Of a stretch of 64,000 nucleotides of DNA, positions 31,319-42,600 are shown one piece after another (position 1 is the stretch's first letter; every line of letters begins with the position of its first letter). The stretch comes from Oscillospiraceae bacterium (GTDB taxonomy: Bacteria > Bacillota > Clostridia > Oscillospirales > Oscillospiraceae), in the NCBI GenBank assembly GCA_902790375.1, contig CADARY010000005.1, positions 1 to 64,000 of the forward strand. Direction: 5' to 3'. The notes beneath the pieces were generated by a model, which was given only the letters and a program-made list of their open reading frames with translations, had not been told where the DNA came from and searched no databases. A program made the translations under genes and the position numbers.

Positions 31319-33868
31319 ATGAATAAAAAATGGATCGCAGTGGTGAACATTGTTCTGATGCTCTCCATCGTCGGCTTTGTTGTGCTGTACTCCAGCTACG
31401 AGAGCAGGGACGTTTACCGCCACCAGGTGGAAAACTTTGAACACACAACCTTGACCATGGAGCGCGTGACGGAGAACTACCTGGAGGGGGAGCAGCGCAT
31501 CTGTGATGTCTGGGCCCACTTCATCAACGCCCGGCACATGACGCTGGAGCAGGCGGCCGCCTTTATCCGGGAATCCCATGTGCTCACCAACACCTCCGCC
31601 CACCTGCTGTATCAGGACACGCTGACGGGCCTTTCGACGAGGGCCAATCCCCAGTCCCCGAATTCCTTTGCCGTTTCCTATGCCAACTACACGCTCTTCA
31701 ACGATATCCGCTGGATCCATAATGTCGGCGAGGCGATCAACGTCACGCGGGCCTTCACGAACCCCATCAACGGCGAGCAGTCGATGGCCTTCTGCAACAG
31801 GATCAGCGTGACAGAGGACGGAAAGCAGCGCGACGCGCTGCTGCTGCGGGTGGTCCCGGTGGAGGAGATGGAGCAGAAATGGGTCTTCCCCCAGGAAAAG
31901 TTTGAGAGCGCGGAGCTCTCCATGATCGACGTGGAGGGAAACTACATCATCCGGGGGCGGGCGTTCAAGAATACGAATTTCTTCGAGTTTTACAAATCCT
32001 ATAACGAGACGGACCTTACCCGCACAGGCGAGCTGAAGCAGAAGGTTCTGGGCACCTCCGGCTCCTTCCTCATGAAGGACTCCAGGAATGAAAACGCAAT
32101 CGTCGCGCACACGCCGATCCTCTCCACGGATGGCTGGGTCCTGCTGAGTCTGATGTCGGAGAAAAACCTGAATGTGGACATTTCAGACTGGCTGCTGATT
32201 TCGGTGGTCTCGCTGGGGCTTCTGACGCTCTTTATCCTGGATCTGGTGTACATGCAGTACATCAACAAGCGCCTGCAGCTCATGGCGCGGGAGTCCGAGG
32301 CGGCCAACCGCGCCAAGACGGATTTCCTGTCCACCATGTCCCACGATATCCGCACCCCCATGAATGCGATCATCGGTCTGACCACCATTGCGGAGAAGAA
32401 CCTCGGCGATCCGCAGGCGGTAGGGGAGAACCTCCGGAAGATCAGCCTTGCGAGCAGCCATCTGCTGACGCTCATCAACGACATTCTGGATATCTCCAAG
32501 GTGGAGAGCGGCAAGCTCACCCTGAGCCCGCTGACCTTTTCCATCGTGGAGACGGCAGAGAACCTCGTGAACATCTCCCAGCCGATGATCAAGGAGAAGA
32601 ACATCGACTTCAGCTTCCGCATCAATCGCATGGAGAAGGAATATCTCTATGCCGACCAGCTTCGCCTGAACCAGATCTACATCAACATTCTCTCCAACGC
32701 CATCAAGTACACCCAGCCCGGCGGCCGCGTGAGCGTGGACCTGCGCGAGGAGGAGAGCAGCGTGCCCGGCTGCGTGAAGCTCTGCTACACCGTGGCGGAC
32801 AACGGCATCGGCATGACCCCTGCGTTCATGGAGAAGATGTACCAGCCCTTCTCCCGCCAGACGGACAGCCGCGTCAACAGCATTCAGGGCACGGGCCTCG
32901 GCCTTGCCATCACCAAGAAGATGGTGGATCTGATGGGCGGCACCATCGACTGCGAGAGCGCCCCGGGCAAGGGCACGACCTTCACCATCAAAATCGACAT
33001 CCCCGTTGCCGACAGGCAGCGCGAGGATCTGAAGCTGGACGAGCTGGATGTGCTCATCGTGGACGACGATCCGATCCTGCTGCAAACGACGTCCGAAACG
33101 CTTGAATCCATGGGTGTGCATGCCGACTGCGCCGACAACGGCGCGCAGGCGCTGGATATGATTGCCCAGCGGCATGAGCAGGGCCGGGACTACGGCATCG
33201 TCATTGTGGACTGGCGCATGCCGGGGATGGACGGCGTCGAGACCGTGCGCAGCATACGCCGCGACATCAACCCCGACATCCCCATCCTCCTGATTTCGGC
33301 CTATGACTGGTCGGATATCGAGGACAGCGCGCGCGGCGCGGGGGCCAACGGCTTTATCAGCAAGCCCCTGTTCCGCTCCAAGCTCTATGCGAAGATCAAC
33401 GAGCTGCTGGGGACCGAGGCAAAGTCCATCGAGCCGGAGGATGATTACACCGACCTTGCGGGCCTGAACATCCTGGTTGCGGAGGACAACGACATCAACT
33501 GGGAGATCATTTCCGCCATGCTCGGGATGTACGGCATCACGACGGAGCGGGCGGAAAACGGCAGGGTCTGTGTGGACAAGATGGAGGCCGCCGACGAGGG
33601 GCAGTACATGCTGATCTTCATGGACATTCAGATGCCGGTGATGAACGGCCTGGACGCAACGCGCGCCATCCGCAGGCTGCCTCGCCCCTGGGCCTCGTCC
33701 ATCCCCATCATCGCCATGACGGCGGACGCGTTTTCGGAAAACGTCGCCGCCTGTATGGAGGCGGGCATGAACGGCCATATTGCCAAGCCCATTGACATCA
33801 AGCTTGTAATAAAGGAGATCCGCCGGATCAAGGAAGAGACGGCGCTGGCCGCCTCCGCCCGCCGCTGA
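31319..33868 (+). CDS. Hybrid sensor histidine kinase with two receiver domains
   Basis: 849 residues, GGGGG site upstream. N-terminal helix (about 5-24), extracytoplasmic sensor (about 28-287), second helix (about 288-312), HisKA with His342 (TMSHDIRTPMNAI), ATPase domain (N box NILSNAIKYTQPGG near 460, GTGLGLAI near 525), receiver 1 (VLIVDDDP, Asp631 in VDWRMPGMDG) and receiver 2 (ILVAEDNDIN, Asp769 in MDIQMPVMNG). No Hpt domain is fused, so a separate Hpt or response regulator must finish the relay; the orphan Hpt at 8787-9137 is one candidate. Ligand unknown. Confidence 0.92.
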   Translation: MNKKWIAVVNIVLMLSIVGFVVLYSSYESRDVYRHQVENFEHTTLTMERVTENYLEGEQRICDVWAHFINARHMTLEQAAAFIRESHVLTNTSAHLLYQDTLTGLSTRANPQSPNSFAVSYANYTLFNDIRWIHNVGEAINVTRAFTNPINGEQSMAFCNRISVTEDGKQRDALLLRVVPVEEMEQKWVFPQEKFESAELSMIDVEGNYIIRGRAFKNTNFFEFYKSYNETDLTRTGELKQKVLGTSGSFLMKDSRNENAIVAHTPILSTDGWVLLSLMSEKNLNVDISDWLLISVVSLGLLTLFILDLVYMQYINKRLQLMARESEAANRAKTDFLSTMSHDIRTPMNAIIGLTTIAEKNLGDPQAVGENLRKISLASSHLLTLINDILDISKVESGKLTLSPLTFSIVETAENLVNISQPMIKEKNIDFSFRINRMEKEYLYADQLRLNQIYINILSNAIKYTQPGGRVSVDLREEESSVPGCVKLCYTVADNGIGMTPAFMEKMYQPFSRQTDSRVNSIQGTGLGLAITKKMVDLMGGTIDCESAPGKGTTFTIKIDIPVADRQREDLKLDELDVLIVDDDPILLQTTSETLESMGVHADCADNGAQALDMIAQRHEQGRDYGIVIVDWRMPGMDGVETVRSIRRDINPDIPILLISAYDWSDIEDSARGAGANGFISKPLFRSKLYAKINELLGTEAKSIEPEDDYTDLAGLNILVAEDNDINWEIISAMLGMYGITTERAENGRVCVDKMEAADEGQYMLIFMDIQMPVMNGLDATRAIRRLPRPWASSIPIIAMTADAFSENVAACMEAGMNGHIAKPIDIKLVIKEIRRIKEETALAASARR

Positions 33869-33883
33869 AACGGCGGACAGAGA

Positions 33884-33933
33884 AAAAAAGAACAGGCGTT
33901 CGGAACGAAGGAACCGAACGCCTGTTCTTTTTT
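33884..33933. terminator. Bidirectional terminator, 20-bp perfect stem
   Basis: Arms 33884-33903 and 33914-33933 are fully complementary (core GAACAGGCGTTCGG), with A6 and T6 ends. It separates the kinase (+) from cardiolipin synthase (-). Confidence 0.93.
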
Positions 33934-33955
33934 CGGGCGGCTGGCCGCCTGTGTA

Positions 33956-35524
33956 TTACATGAGCGGGCCGAGGAACTTTGCGACCTTGCCGATGAACTT
34001 GGTGGAAAACGACTCGGCCTGGATCGTCTCATTGGTGACGCGCCGGCACTTCTTGAGCGTTTTCCGGAAGTCCGCCTCGATCTCGGGGATGCAATCCGCC
34101 TTATACAGATAGGTGGCGCACTCGAAATGGTGGTAGAGGCTGCGGTAGTCGAGGTTGATGGTGCCGATGGCGGCCTTGATATCGTCGCTGACAAAGACCT
34201 TGGCGTGGATGAAGCCCGGGGTATACTCGTAAACCCTGACGCCCGCGTCGATCAGGAACTGATAGTGGGTCTTGGCCAGGGCATAGGGCACCTTCTTGTC
34301 CGGGATGCCCGGCAGGATGAGCTTCACGTCCACGCCGCGCTGGGCGGCAAAGCAAAGGGCGGTTTCAAGCTCGCCGTCGAGGATCAGGTAGGGCGACATG
34401 ATGTGCACGTAATCCGTCGCGCGGTAGAGCATGTCCATGTAGACCGACTCGCCCACCTTGTACTCGTCGAGCGGGGAGTCGGAGTAGGGCATGACATAGC
34501 CCTTGGCCTCCGGCGCCTCCTCGGCCTTGTGAAGGAAGCTCTGGTACTCGGCCGTATCCTCCCACACATACCACATCTGCAGGAACATCAGCGTAAAGCT
34601 GTCCACGGCGGGGCCGACGATTTTGATGGCGGTATCCTTCCAGTGGCCGAAGCGCACGATGCGGTTGATGTACTCGTCGGCGAGGTTGACGCCGCCGTTG
34701 AAGGCCACCTTGCCGTCAATAACCAGGATCTTGCGGTGGTCGCGGTAGTTGTAATGGGAGGAGAGGAAGGGCTTGATGGGGGAGAAGGGGTGCGACTTGA
34801 TGCCCTTGGCTTCAAGCAGCTTCCAGTAATCGGGCGGCAGCGTGCCCATTTCGCACATGCCGTCGTACATGACGCGCACGTCCACGCCCTGCTGCGCCTT
34901 GCGGATCAGGATTTCCAGGATGCGGCCCCACATATAGCCCTCTTCCACAATGAAGTACTCCATGAAGATGAAGCTCTCGGCCTTTTCCAGCTCCTCGAGC
35001 ATGGCCTCGAACTTGTTCTCGCCGAGGGGATAGTAGGTCACGGCGCAGTGCTTGTACAGCGGGAAGCAGCCGCTCTTGTTGAGATAATGGCAGAGGTCGT
35101 CGGTACCGGAGCCATCGTGCGACAGCTCCTTCAAAACGTCCTGGCTCTGCGTAAGCAGTCCCCGGGTATCGTCGATCTGCTTCTTGACCATCTGCGACTC
35201 GAGCTTGTGGCCGAAATTCGACTGCGTAAACAGCAAAAACGCGGAGCCGACCAGCGGCACGATCGCAATGACCAGCAGCCAGGTCAGCTTGGCTGACGAG
35301 TCCATGTTGCAGTTAAAGAGATAGATGACCATGCAGAGCGTAAACAGTGTCTGGAAGATGACAAGGACCGGGATCGCCTTGGTAAAACGGGTGTAGAGGA
35401 CGATCAGCAGCGCGACCTGCAGCACGATCAGCAGGGCGATCACGCCGAAGCGGCTGAACACCAGGCGCAGCAGGCCCTTCTTCACGGGCTTGGCCAGCCG
35501 GACTACTTTTTCTTCGTTTTCCAT
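33956..35524 (-). CDS. cls: Cardiolipin synthase (phospholipase D family)
   Basis: 522 residues. Two N-terminal helices (about 22-70) are followed by two HKD phospholipase D motifs: NYRDHRKILVIDGKVAFNGG and GFIHAKVFVSDDIKAAIGTIN. It joins two phosphatidylglycerol molecules into cardiolipin at the membrane. The start (AAGGAG upstream) lies inside the 3' end of the HD-domain gene (22-nt overlap), so the two are coupled. Length and layout are typical. Confidence 0.93.
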   Translation of the reverse strand: MENEEKVVRLAKPVKKGLLRLVFSRFGVIALLIVLQVALLIVLYTRFTKAIPVLVIFQTLFTLCMVIYLFNCNMDSSAKLTWLLVIAIVPLVGSAFLLFTQSNFGHKLESQMVKKQIDDTRGLLTQSQDVLKELSHDGSGTDDLCHYLNKSGCFPLYKHCAVTYYPLGENKFEAMLEELEKAESFIFMEYFIVEEGYMWGRILEILIRKAQQGVDVRVMYDGMCEMGTLPPDYWKLLEAKGIKSHPFSPIKPFLSSHYNYRDHRKILVIDGKVAFNGGVNLADEYINRIVRFGHWKDTAIKIVGPAVDSFTLMFLQMWYVWEDTAEYQSFLHKAEEAPEAKGYVMPYSDSPLDEYKVGESVYMDMLYRATDYVHIMSPYLILDGELETALCFAAQRGVDVKLILPGIPDKKVPYALAKTHYQFLIDAGVRVYEYTPGFIHAKVFVSDDIKAAIGTINLDYRSLYHHFECATYLYKADCIPEIEADFRKTLKKCRRVTNETIQAESFSTKFIGKVAKFLGPLM

Positions 35525-36084
35525 TCTGTGTTCTCCTTCTTGCGGTCTCTTATAATATGAAGTACATCCCGTACGCCGGGCCGCTGTTCACTGTATCCCT
35601 CGACAAAATCCGTGACGGCCGCGATTTTGTCCGCCGCGGAGACGATGGCGGCCTCCAGGGACCTGGGCGGCTTGGACTTGCCGACGGGCCACATGTGGTG
35701 GGCGATGATATCCTGCGTCTTGTCCGAGAGCTCCCCTGTGAGCTGCCTGGCGATCTCCACGGAATCGACGGGATGCTGTCTGCTGCACTCCCCGGAGGAG
35801 TGAAACTTTTCATTGCGCCCGAGAATGCCGAGATCGTGGCACAGGGAGCCCTTCACGACGGCGGGGATATCGGTTTTGATTTTCAGCTTTTTGAGCGCGT
35901 AGCAGATGGCGAGGCTGGTCGCCGCCACGCGCATGGTGTGCGCGCCGACCGTGGACAGGGTATGGTGCCGCTGCCGGAAGGCCTGCTGCATTTCCTCGGA
36001 CTGGAGGATCTCGCTGCCGTAGCGCTCGAGCTCCTCACGGATCTCCTCGCGCCGCGCTTCTTTTTTTCTGCTTTTCTTTCCCAT
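35503..36084 (-). CDS. HD-domain phosphohydrolase-like protein
   Basis: 193 residues, AAGGAG upstream. The HD motif is SLCHDLGILGRNEKF (about residue 81) with a preceding His (VGAHTMRVAAT) and a following IIAHHMWPVG, giving the H...HD...H...D metal pattern of HD hydrolases that act on nucleotides or phosphate esters. Charged ends (MGKKSRKKEARREE, WKTKKK) are notable. It overlaps cls and shares its promoter. Substrate unknown. Confidence 0.85.
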   Translation of the reverse strand: MGKKSRKKEARREEIREELERYGSEILQSEEMQQAFRQRHHTLSTVGAHTMRVAATSLAICYALKKLKIKTDIPAVVKGSLCHDLGILGRNEKFHSSGECSRQHPVDSVEIARQLTGELSDKTQDIIAHHMWPVGKSKPPRSLEAAIVSAADKIAAVTDFVEGYSEQRPGVRDVLHIIRDRKKENTEWKTKKK

Positions 36085-36111
36085 CGTGACGTACTCCTTT
36101 TTGATATCCTA

Positions 36112-36140
36112 TTTATAGCAGATCGTGCCGCGCGAATCAA
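36112..36140 (-). promoter_or_regulatory. Promoter for the HD-cls operon
   Basis: On the minus strand TTGATT (36140-36135), 17-bp spacer, TATAAA (36117-36112), about 30 nt before the HD start. Confidence 0.7.
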
Positions 36141-36259
36141 GCCCAATCGTAGCGTTGCCCGACCATATTGGCAGAAAAAACCGCGTCCGCAAAAGCATAC
36201 TGAACAGCGCCGAACCTGGGCGACCGGGATTTTTTGTATAAAAAAATCATTCCAGGAAA

Positions 36260-36288
36260 TTGACAAACAGGTTGATTGAATGTATAAT
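36260..36288 (+). promoter_or_regulatory. Consensus promoter for the giant surface protein operon
   Basis: Perfect TTGACA (36260-36265), 17-bp spacer, TATAAT (36283-36288). The first gene starts about 390 nt downstream. Confidence 0.85.
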
Positions 36289-36294
36289 CCAGTA

Positions 36295-36685
36295 TGAACA
36301 AGCTATAGTCAACTATTATCGGATCCGTATGCAGATGCGGGAGGAAGGCGTCCGAAACGATGCGGAAGCCCCCTCGGGGGTGAGCCTTCCTTATTATAAT
36401 TATATAGCTTTCATCGGGGATAGCGACCCCGCTGAAATAGACGGCAATCAGAAATGCGCGGACTGTAACGGCTGGACCGAAGACTCGGCAGCCGGCGCGT
36501 AGCTGCTGAACACGGCAGCCGGAACGCCCGCACCGGACAGATCATGGAGGTGATCGGAAGAAGCGGCGCGAAAAGAGAGGACCCCGACCGCAGGGGCGGT
36601 CAAAAGATCCAGGCCGGGGGAGCCCGGCAAAACGCATTTCACATTTTGATCGAAAATCCAAAAAAATCAGAAGGAGGATTTTTGG
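36295..36685 (+). other. Long structured 5' leader of the giant protein operon
   Basis: About 390 nt between the promoter and the giant gene. GGAAGCCCCC can pair with GGGGG...CTTCC (36364-36390), followed by an A/T-rich TTATTATAATT tail. GGAAGGC at 36343-36349 can compete for GCCTTCC (36384-36390), an antiterminator-like alternative. Further hairpins are GACCGC/GCGGTC (36587-36602) and GCCGGG/CCCGGC (36613-36628), and CGGCAGCCGG occurs twice. No known riboswitch was recognised. A short ORF in the region lacks a ribosome binding site and is not called. Confidence 0.5.
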
Positions 36686-39600
36686 ATGAACTTTAAGAAA
36701 ATTCTGGCGCTCGTACTGGTAGTCGCGATGTGCCTCTCCATGGTTCCCACCTATGCGTTTGCAGACGATGTGGAACTGTGGGACGAGGGCGACGCTGCCG
36801 TCCAGAACGATGCTCCGCTGGAAGATGAGTACATCGACGAGGATCCTGTAACACAGGAACCCGCCGAGGAGGAACCCGAAGCAACAGACCCCGCAGAGCC
36901 CGCGGCTGAGGAATCTGCGCCTGCAGAGCCCGCGGCCGAGGAGTCTGCGCCTGCTGAGGCTTCTGCCGACACGAGCAATGCCCTTACCGCCGAGGAGCTC
37001 AACGCATATGCGGCTTTAGGCGACAAGGCTATGATCGGCAGCAAAACATATCCGACCTTTGCTGCCGCTGTTGATGCCGCTGTCGCGGGTGACACCATCA
37101 CGATGCTGGCAGATGATACTCTCGCTGCTCCCGTTACGCTCGACAAGGATCTGACGATTCAGTCCGGCACGACGGTAGCAACACTGACTGGTACCATCCT
37201 CATCACCGGCGGCCATGTCACTCTCACAAACGTCAACACGACAAGTGTCACCGTCACCGGCGGTAAGCTGAGCATTCCCGAAAATGATCTGGGTACCAAC
37301 ACGAGCATCATTGCATCTGCCGGGATCACCGGTGATGTCAAGGGCGGCAAATTCGACGAAATCTCCGGCTCTCTGCTTGCCGATGGCTATGCTCCCGTGG
37401 GTTATGAGGGATTGGAGCCTCTCAGCGGTACAGTCCAAGCCAAAAATGGGCTTGCGAAGTACACCTGGGTCGCAACCCGTGTAGATGCCAACGGCACATA
37501 TTACTACACCAACGACAAATTCGCAAACGCTTTTGGCAAGTTTGGTTCTGACCCTTATCTTGCGGGTGATGTGACTCTGCTTGCAAATGTGACTCTGAGT
37601 GGAATGGTTGAGGTACCATCTCGTGTCACGCTTGATCTCAAGGGACACACGATTACCAACAGTACTGGCTTTAATGGAACAGAGCTGTTTCATGTCAAGG
37701 ATTTGAACCCCCAGCTGACGATCAAAGACACTGATACTGCCGGCACGGGCGCAATAACCGCGACAGGGACAGGAGTCAAGCACGCTATCTATCATGATTT
37801 CGGTACTCTCACCATTCAGAGCGGCAAAATCAGCGGCCCGAATGCGATTTACGTGGATAGCGGCACGCTGAACATTTCCGGCGGTACCCTCACTTCCACT
37901 GCTGATGCGTTAAGTACTCAGGATCATATTGGAGCAGCCATTTATGTTATTAACCCCAATGGTGATCTTACAGCCACCATAACGATCAGCAACGGCACCC
38001 TCAGCGGCCCGCGCGCCGTGTTCGAAGAAGGTTCCCTGAATGTTGTCAGCATCACCGTCACCGGCGGCATCTTCAAGACCACTGACACGACTGCCACTAA
38101 GAACACTGTTGTGCTCAAGACTGTTGATACAACCGCCGACAGCAAAGTCAATCCTTCGTTCTCCGGCGGCACGTACGACACGCGTGTTTCTGACAAATAC
38201 CTCAAGCAGGGCAGCGTCTGCGTCAAGAATACCGAGGGCACCTGGACCATCCAGCCCGGCTCTTATGTTGCGTATATTCTTAACAAAGACAAATCAGTGA
38301 GCGTTGGTTATGAGCAGAGCAACTTTACAGATGCTGTTGCTGCTGCCATAACTGGCTACAAAAAAACTGCGAACGATAGCCTCTACCTCTTCGTTGAGTC
38401 CGGCGAGCAGACCGCTACCCTCGAGGCCGGAAACAGCATGCGGGTCCAAATCAAGGACACCGACGTCAGTTTTATCCCGTATCTTGCGGATCCCGTAAAT
38501 ACGTATTTCGTCTTCCTGAATGAGCCTGGTAAACCTCTTGCGGATTATACGGGTAAACCTATCCCCAAGACCGAAAATCCCATTCAGATCATCGTGGAGA
38601 ACTATATTGCCAAGGTTGGCACACAGTACTACGAGAATACGGATGCGAAATGGTCTGAGGCAATTGCCGATGCAAAGGAACTGAAGGCTGTTTTTGAACC
38701 GCTGAAAACCGGTGGCTCTGTAGCTCTTGCGGCCGGCGATGTCATCATGATCAAAGAGACCGATAAGATCACGGTTACGGTCAATAAGGATCTTGGTGTA
38801 CCCGCTAATTACCAGATCGTCAAGATCGCAGGCGAGGAATACAACACCTACAAGTGCATTGTTCCCGTCGCCTCCTACGTTGATGCTGAGGGCAATACAG
38901 TTTATACCGAGACCTTTGCCGAGGCTGCCACTGAGGCTGCCAAGCTGGCTCAAAGAGGTAACTTCCGTGTTAATCTTTATCAGAAGCCCGCTTTCAGCGA
39001 TACCGTCAAGGATGTTTACGCTCTGAGCGAAAACAGCACCCTGACCGTTATTGCGACCGGCACTGATATCATGGTTGCAGAGCTTGAAGCTAAGGATCCC
39101 ATCTATAAGTCTGAGTACTACAAGCTGATGGTCACCAACGACGGGGAAGTCGCTGTCGAAGCAGACCATACTGAAGCAAATGCCGACTTTATCTACACGG
39201 CAAAGACTCCTGTTGCAAAGGCCAGACTGAACACCACGGAAGAGACCTACGAGTATTTCGCCGACGTCAACGAAGCTGTCAAGTTTGTCGTTGAGGATCA
39301 TCCCAACGATCATCTCTACCTGATCCCGCTGGATAATAAAACCTTTACCGTAGCGGAGAATCAGATTGATAAGTACCTTGGCAAGACCATCAGAATCGAC
39401 AACAGCGGCGAGAAGAAGATCAAGCTGGCTGACGTCCAGTACCCGACTGAGAACCCGAAAAACTTCTACACCTACACCGCGACTGATGCAGAAGGTTACA
39501 CGAACTATGTCCTGAACCCCGCAGTCGTCAAGATCCCCGCAAAGCCCGAAATGAACATCTATTATGATGTCGTTCCCGGCACGAATACCAAGTTCTTCGC

Positions 39601-42600
39601 AAGCTTTGCCGAAGCCGTTGAGGCTGACAGCACTGCTGTGGTCGAGCTCATTGCCACTCCCACCGACCTCACCACCGGTGAGCCCACCACCGAGACCTAC
39701 GAGCTCGGTATCCCCGGCGGTCCCTCCACGCTGAAGGTCAAACTGAATGAATTTGGTTGGCTGAAGGTTAATCCCTATGGTCAGGCTGCTCTTGTTGAAA
39801 AGCCCGACACCACCGACGCAAAGGTCACCGTCTACAGCCTCGCCGAGCCTGTTGCGTCCATCACGACCGGCACCGGAGCAACTGCTGAAACAAAGTACTA
39901 CGATGACTTTGCCGAAGCTGTAACCGATGCGCACACCGCTTCTCTCGAGACCTGCAAAACCATCACCCTTTTGAAGACCATTGAGGAGCCCTATGAGCTT
40001 GCTGCCGAGAGCTGCTTCAAGGTTATTAAGGGCGAGTATGACGTGACTGTCACTACCGCGGCACCCAAGGCTGTTCTTGCCGAGACGGATAAAAACGGCG
40101 TCACGAGCTATTCCGTGGTTGACGCTGTTGCCTCCATCGACTTTGGCGAAGAAGTTGGCATCAAGTACTATGCAACCTTTGCTGAGGCTGCCAAGCTTGC
40201 CTACGCTGCCGAAGGCGTCGAGCCCACTCTCACCGTCACCCTGCTCAAGGACCCGACTGACAAGTTTGAAGTCGCTGCTGCCGGCTCCTTCCTCGTTGAC
40301 ATCGGCGAAACCGGCGCAGTCATCGTGAGTAATAACCTGAGCTTTGCTGAGGGCACTGCCCTGATTGCTGACACTCCCACTCCCGTTTCGGGCGGGACCA
40401 AGACCTACAACGTTACCATCGTGAACGCTGTCGCTTCCGTTGTGGTGAATGGCGAGACCAAGCTCTATGCGACCCTCATGGATGCTGTTGATGCCGGCAA
40501 CTATAAACCGATCGGCGACGAAGTTCCCACTACCATCAACATGCTCGCCTCTGACGAGACCGCGATGAAGCTCTCCAGTGGCTATCAGATCAATGTCAAG
40601 CTCAACAACTTCACTGTCAATGTGGTTCCCTATAATGAAGGTGCGTTTGTCATCACGGAAAAGCTTGACGAGGCCACCGGAGTAACGAACTACCAGTGCA
40701 CGGCCGCCGTCGCCTCCATCGACTTTGGTGGTGAAGAAGGCGTCAAGTACTATGCAAGCTTCAACGATGCTGCCAAGCTTGCCTTCGTTCCCGCAGACGC
40801 TGAGGGTGAGCTTGTGATCACCCTGTACCAGAGACCTGGTACGGATGACAAGTTTGAAGTCTCTGCTCCCGGTATGTTCACCGTTGACATCGGCTCGACC
40901 GGCGCAGTCCTCGTGCGTGATAACCTGAGCTTTGCCGAGGGTACGACTCTGGTTGCCACTCCTGCTCTTGTCGAAGGCACGACCTACACCGTTACGATTG
41001 TCGGCGCTGTTGCTTACGTTGACAACAACGGCGTTCCCACGTACTTCGATAGCTTCCAGCACGCGGTTGATGCCGGCAACTACGCTCCGAATGACAGCGA
41101 GGTTGTTCCCGCAACCATCTACATGCTCGCCTCTGACGAGACTGCGATGAAGCTCACCGAGGGCTACCAGGTCAATGTCAAGCTCAATGGCTTCACTGTC
41201 GGCGTGGTTCCCTACAACGAAGGCCCGTACATGATCCTCGACGAGACCGACGAGACCACCGAAGTAACGAACTACCAGTGCATTACGGCGGTTGCCTCCA
41301 TCGGCGCTGACGATGAGCTCGTGTACTACAGCGACTTTGCCACGGCTGCCACTGCTGCTGCCGAGACGGAGACCATCACGCTCTATCAGTCTGCCGACTA
41401 CGTGCTCGGCGCTGAGGGCAATGTGAAAAAGCTGATCGTAAACAAGAACGACAGTACCCTGACGGTTGAACCCGGCGTGACCGGCCAGGCTGTCAAGGAG
41501 ACCACCGCTAAGGTTGACGACGTCGTTGTCACCACCTATGAGCTGAGTGCTCCTGTCGCCTCCATCACCGTAGCTGGCAACACCAAGTACTACTCCACCT
41601 TTGCAAAGGCTGTCGCGGATGGACAGAGAGACAATTCGGAAACCAACGTTCCTATCATTGTTCTTCTTGATAACATCACTGACAAGTATGCTCTTGCACA
41701 GGGTAAGCAGATCAATGTCCAGTATGGTAATTACGATGTCGTTGTTGAACCCGCTGCCATTCTTGGCGGTAATCCCAACGTCCTCTACGTTACCGAGGGT
41801 ACTGTGACCAACATTAAGTGCATCGGCGCTGTTGCCTCCATCCAGTTCAACAGCGAACCCAAGCCCACTTACTACGCTACCTGGGAAGAGGCCTTCGAGG
41901 AAGCCTTTGTTTCTGCGGATACCGCCATTGAGAATGCGCTCACGGTCAACATCCTGGCTCCGGCCTACTTCGAGGATGATATCTTTGAGCCCACTACCCT
42001 TGGCTATGTCCTGGTCAACACCAAGATTGACATAGTGCCCAACATCAGTGTGACGGGCTCCGTCAAGATTCTTGCTGAACCGGTCGAAGGTGATCTCTAC
42101 AAGGTCAACATCATCGAGGCTGTTGCATCCCGCGGCAGCAACTCCGGCAAGGTCGCGTACTTCGCCACCATTGAAGATGCTGTTAAGGGCGGCAGCAACG
42201 CAAACTTCCCGATCGTTCTCCTTGCTGACAATCTGAGCACCACGCTGGCCAAAGGCGCTACGCTCTACATCAACAAGAACGATCATGAATTCACGGTTAC
42301 CAAGGTCGATCCCGAGCTGAACTGGAAGGATGGCACTGATGTTCAGTATTCCATCCTCGAGAATCAGACCGGTGATGTGACGGTTTACTCCACTGGTGCT
42401 GGTGTTGCGTTCATCGACTTCACCAAGCCTGTTCCCTCCGGCGAGCATGATGTGGTTGATCAGCATAACTATGTGTTCTACAACACCTTTGCTGATGCCG
42501 TTAAAGCCGCAGCCGGTACGGAGACCATCGTTGTCAATGCTGAGAACGCCGGTCTTCCCGCAGGCACGTCCTACACTGTCCAGCCGGACGAGACCCTGAT

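Noticed and set aside
36260-36502. 80-codon plus-strand frame in the giant operon leader
   Set aside because: Its start lies inside the promoter and internal ATGs have no ribosome binding site. It is better explained as structured leader RNA.
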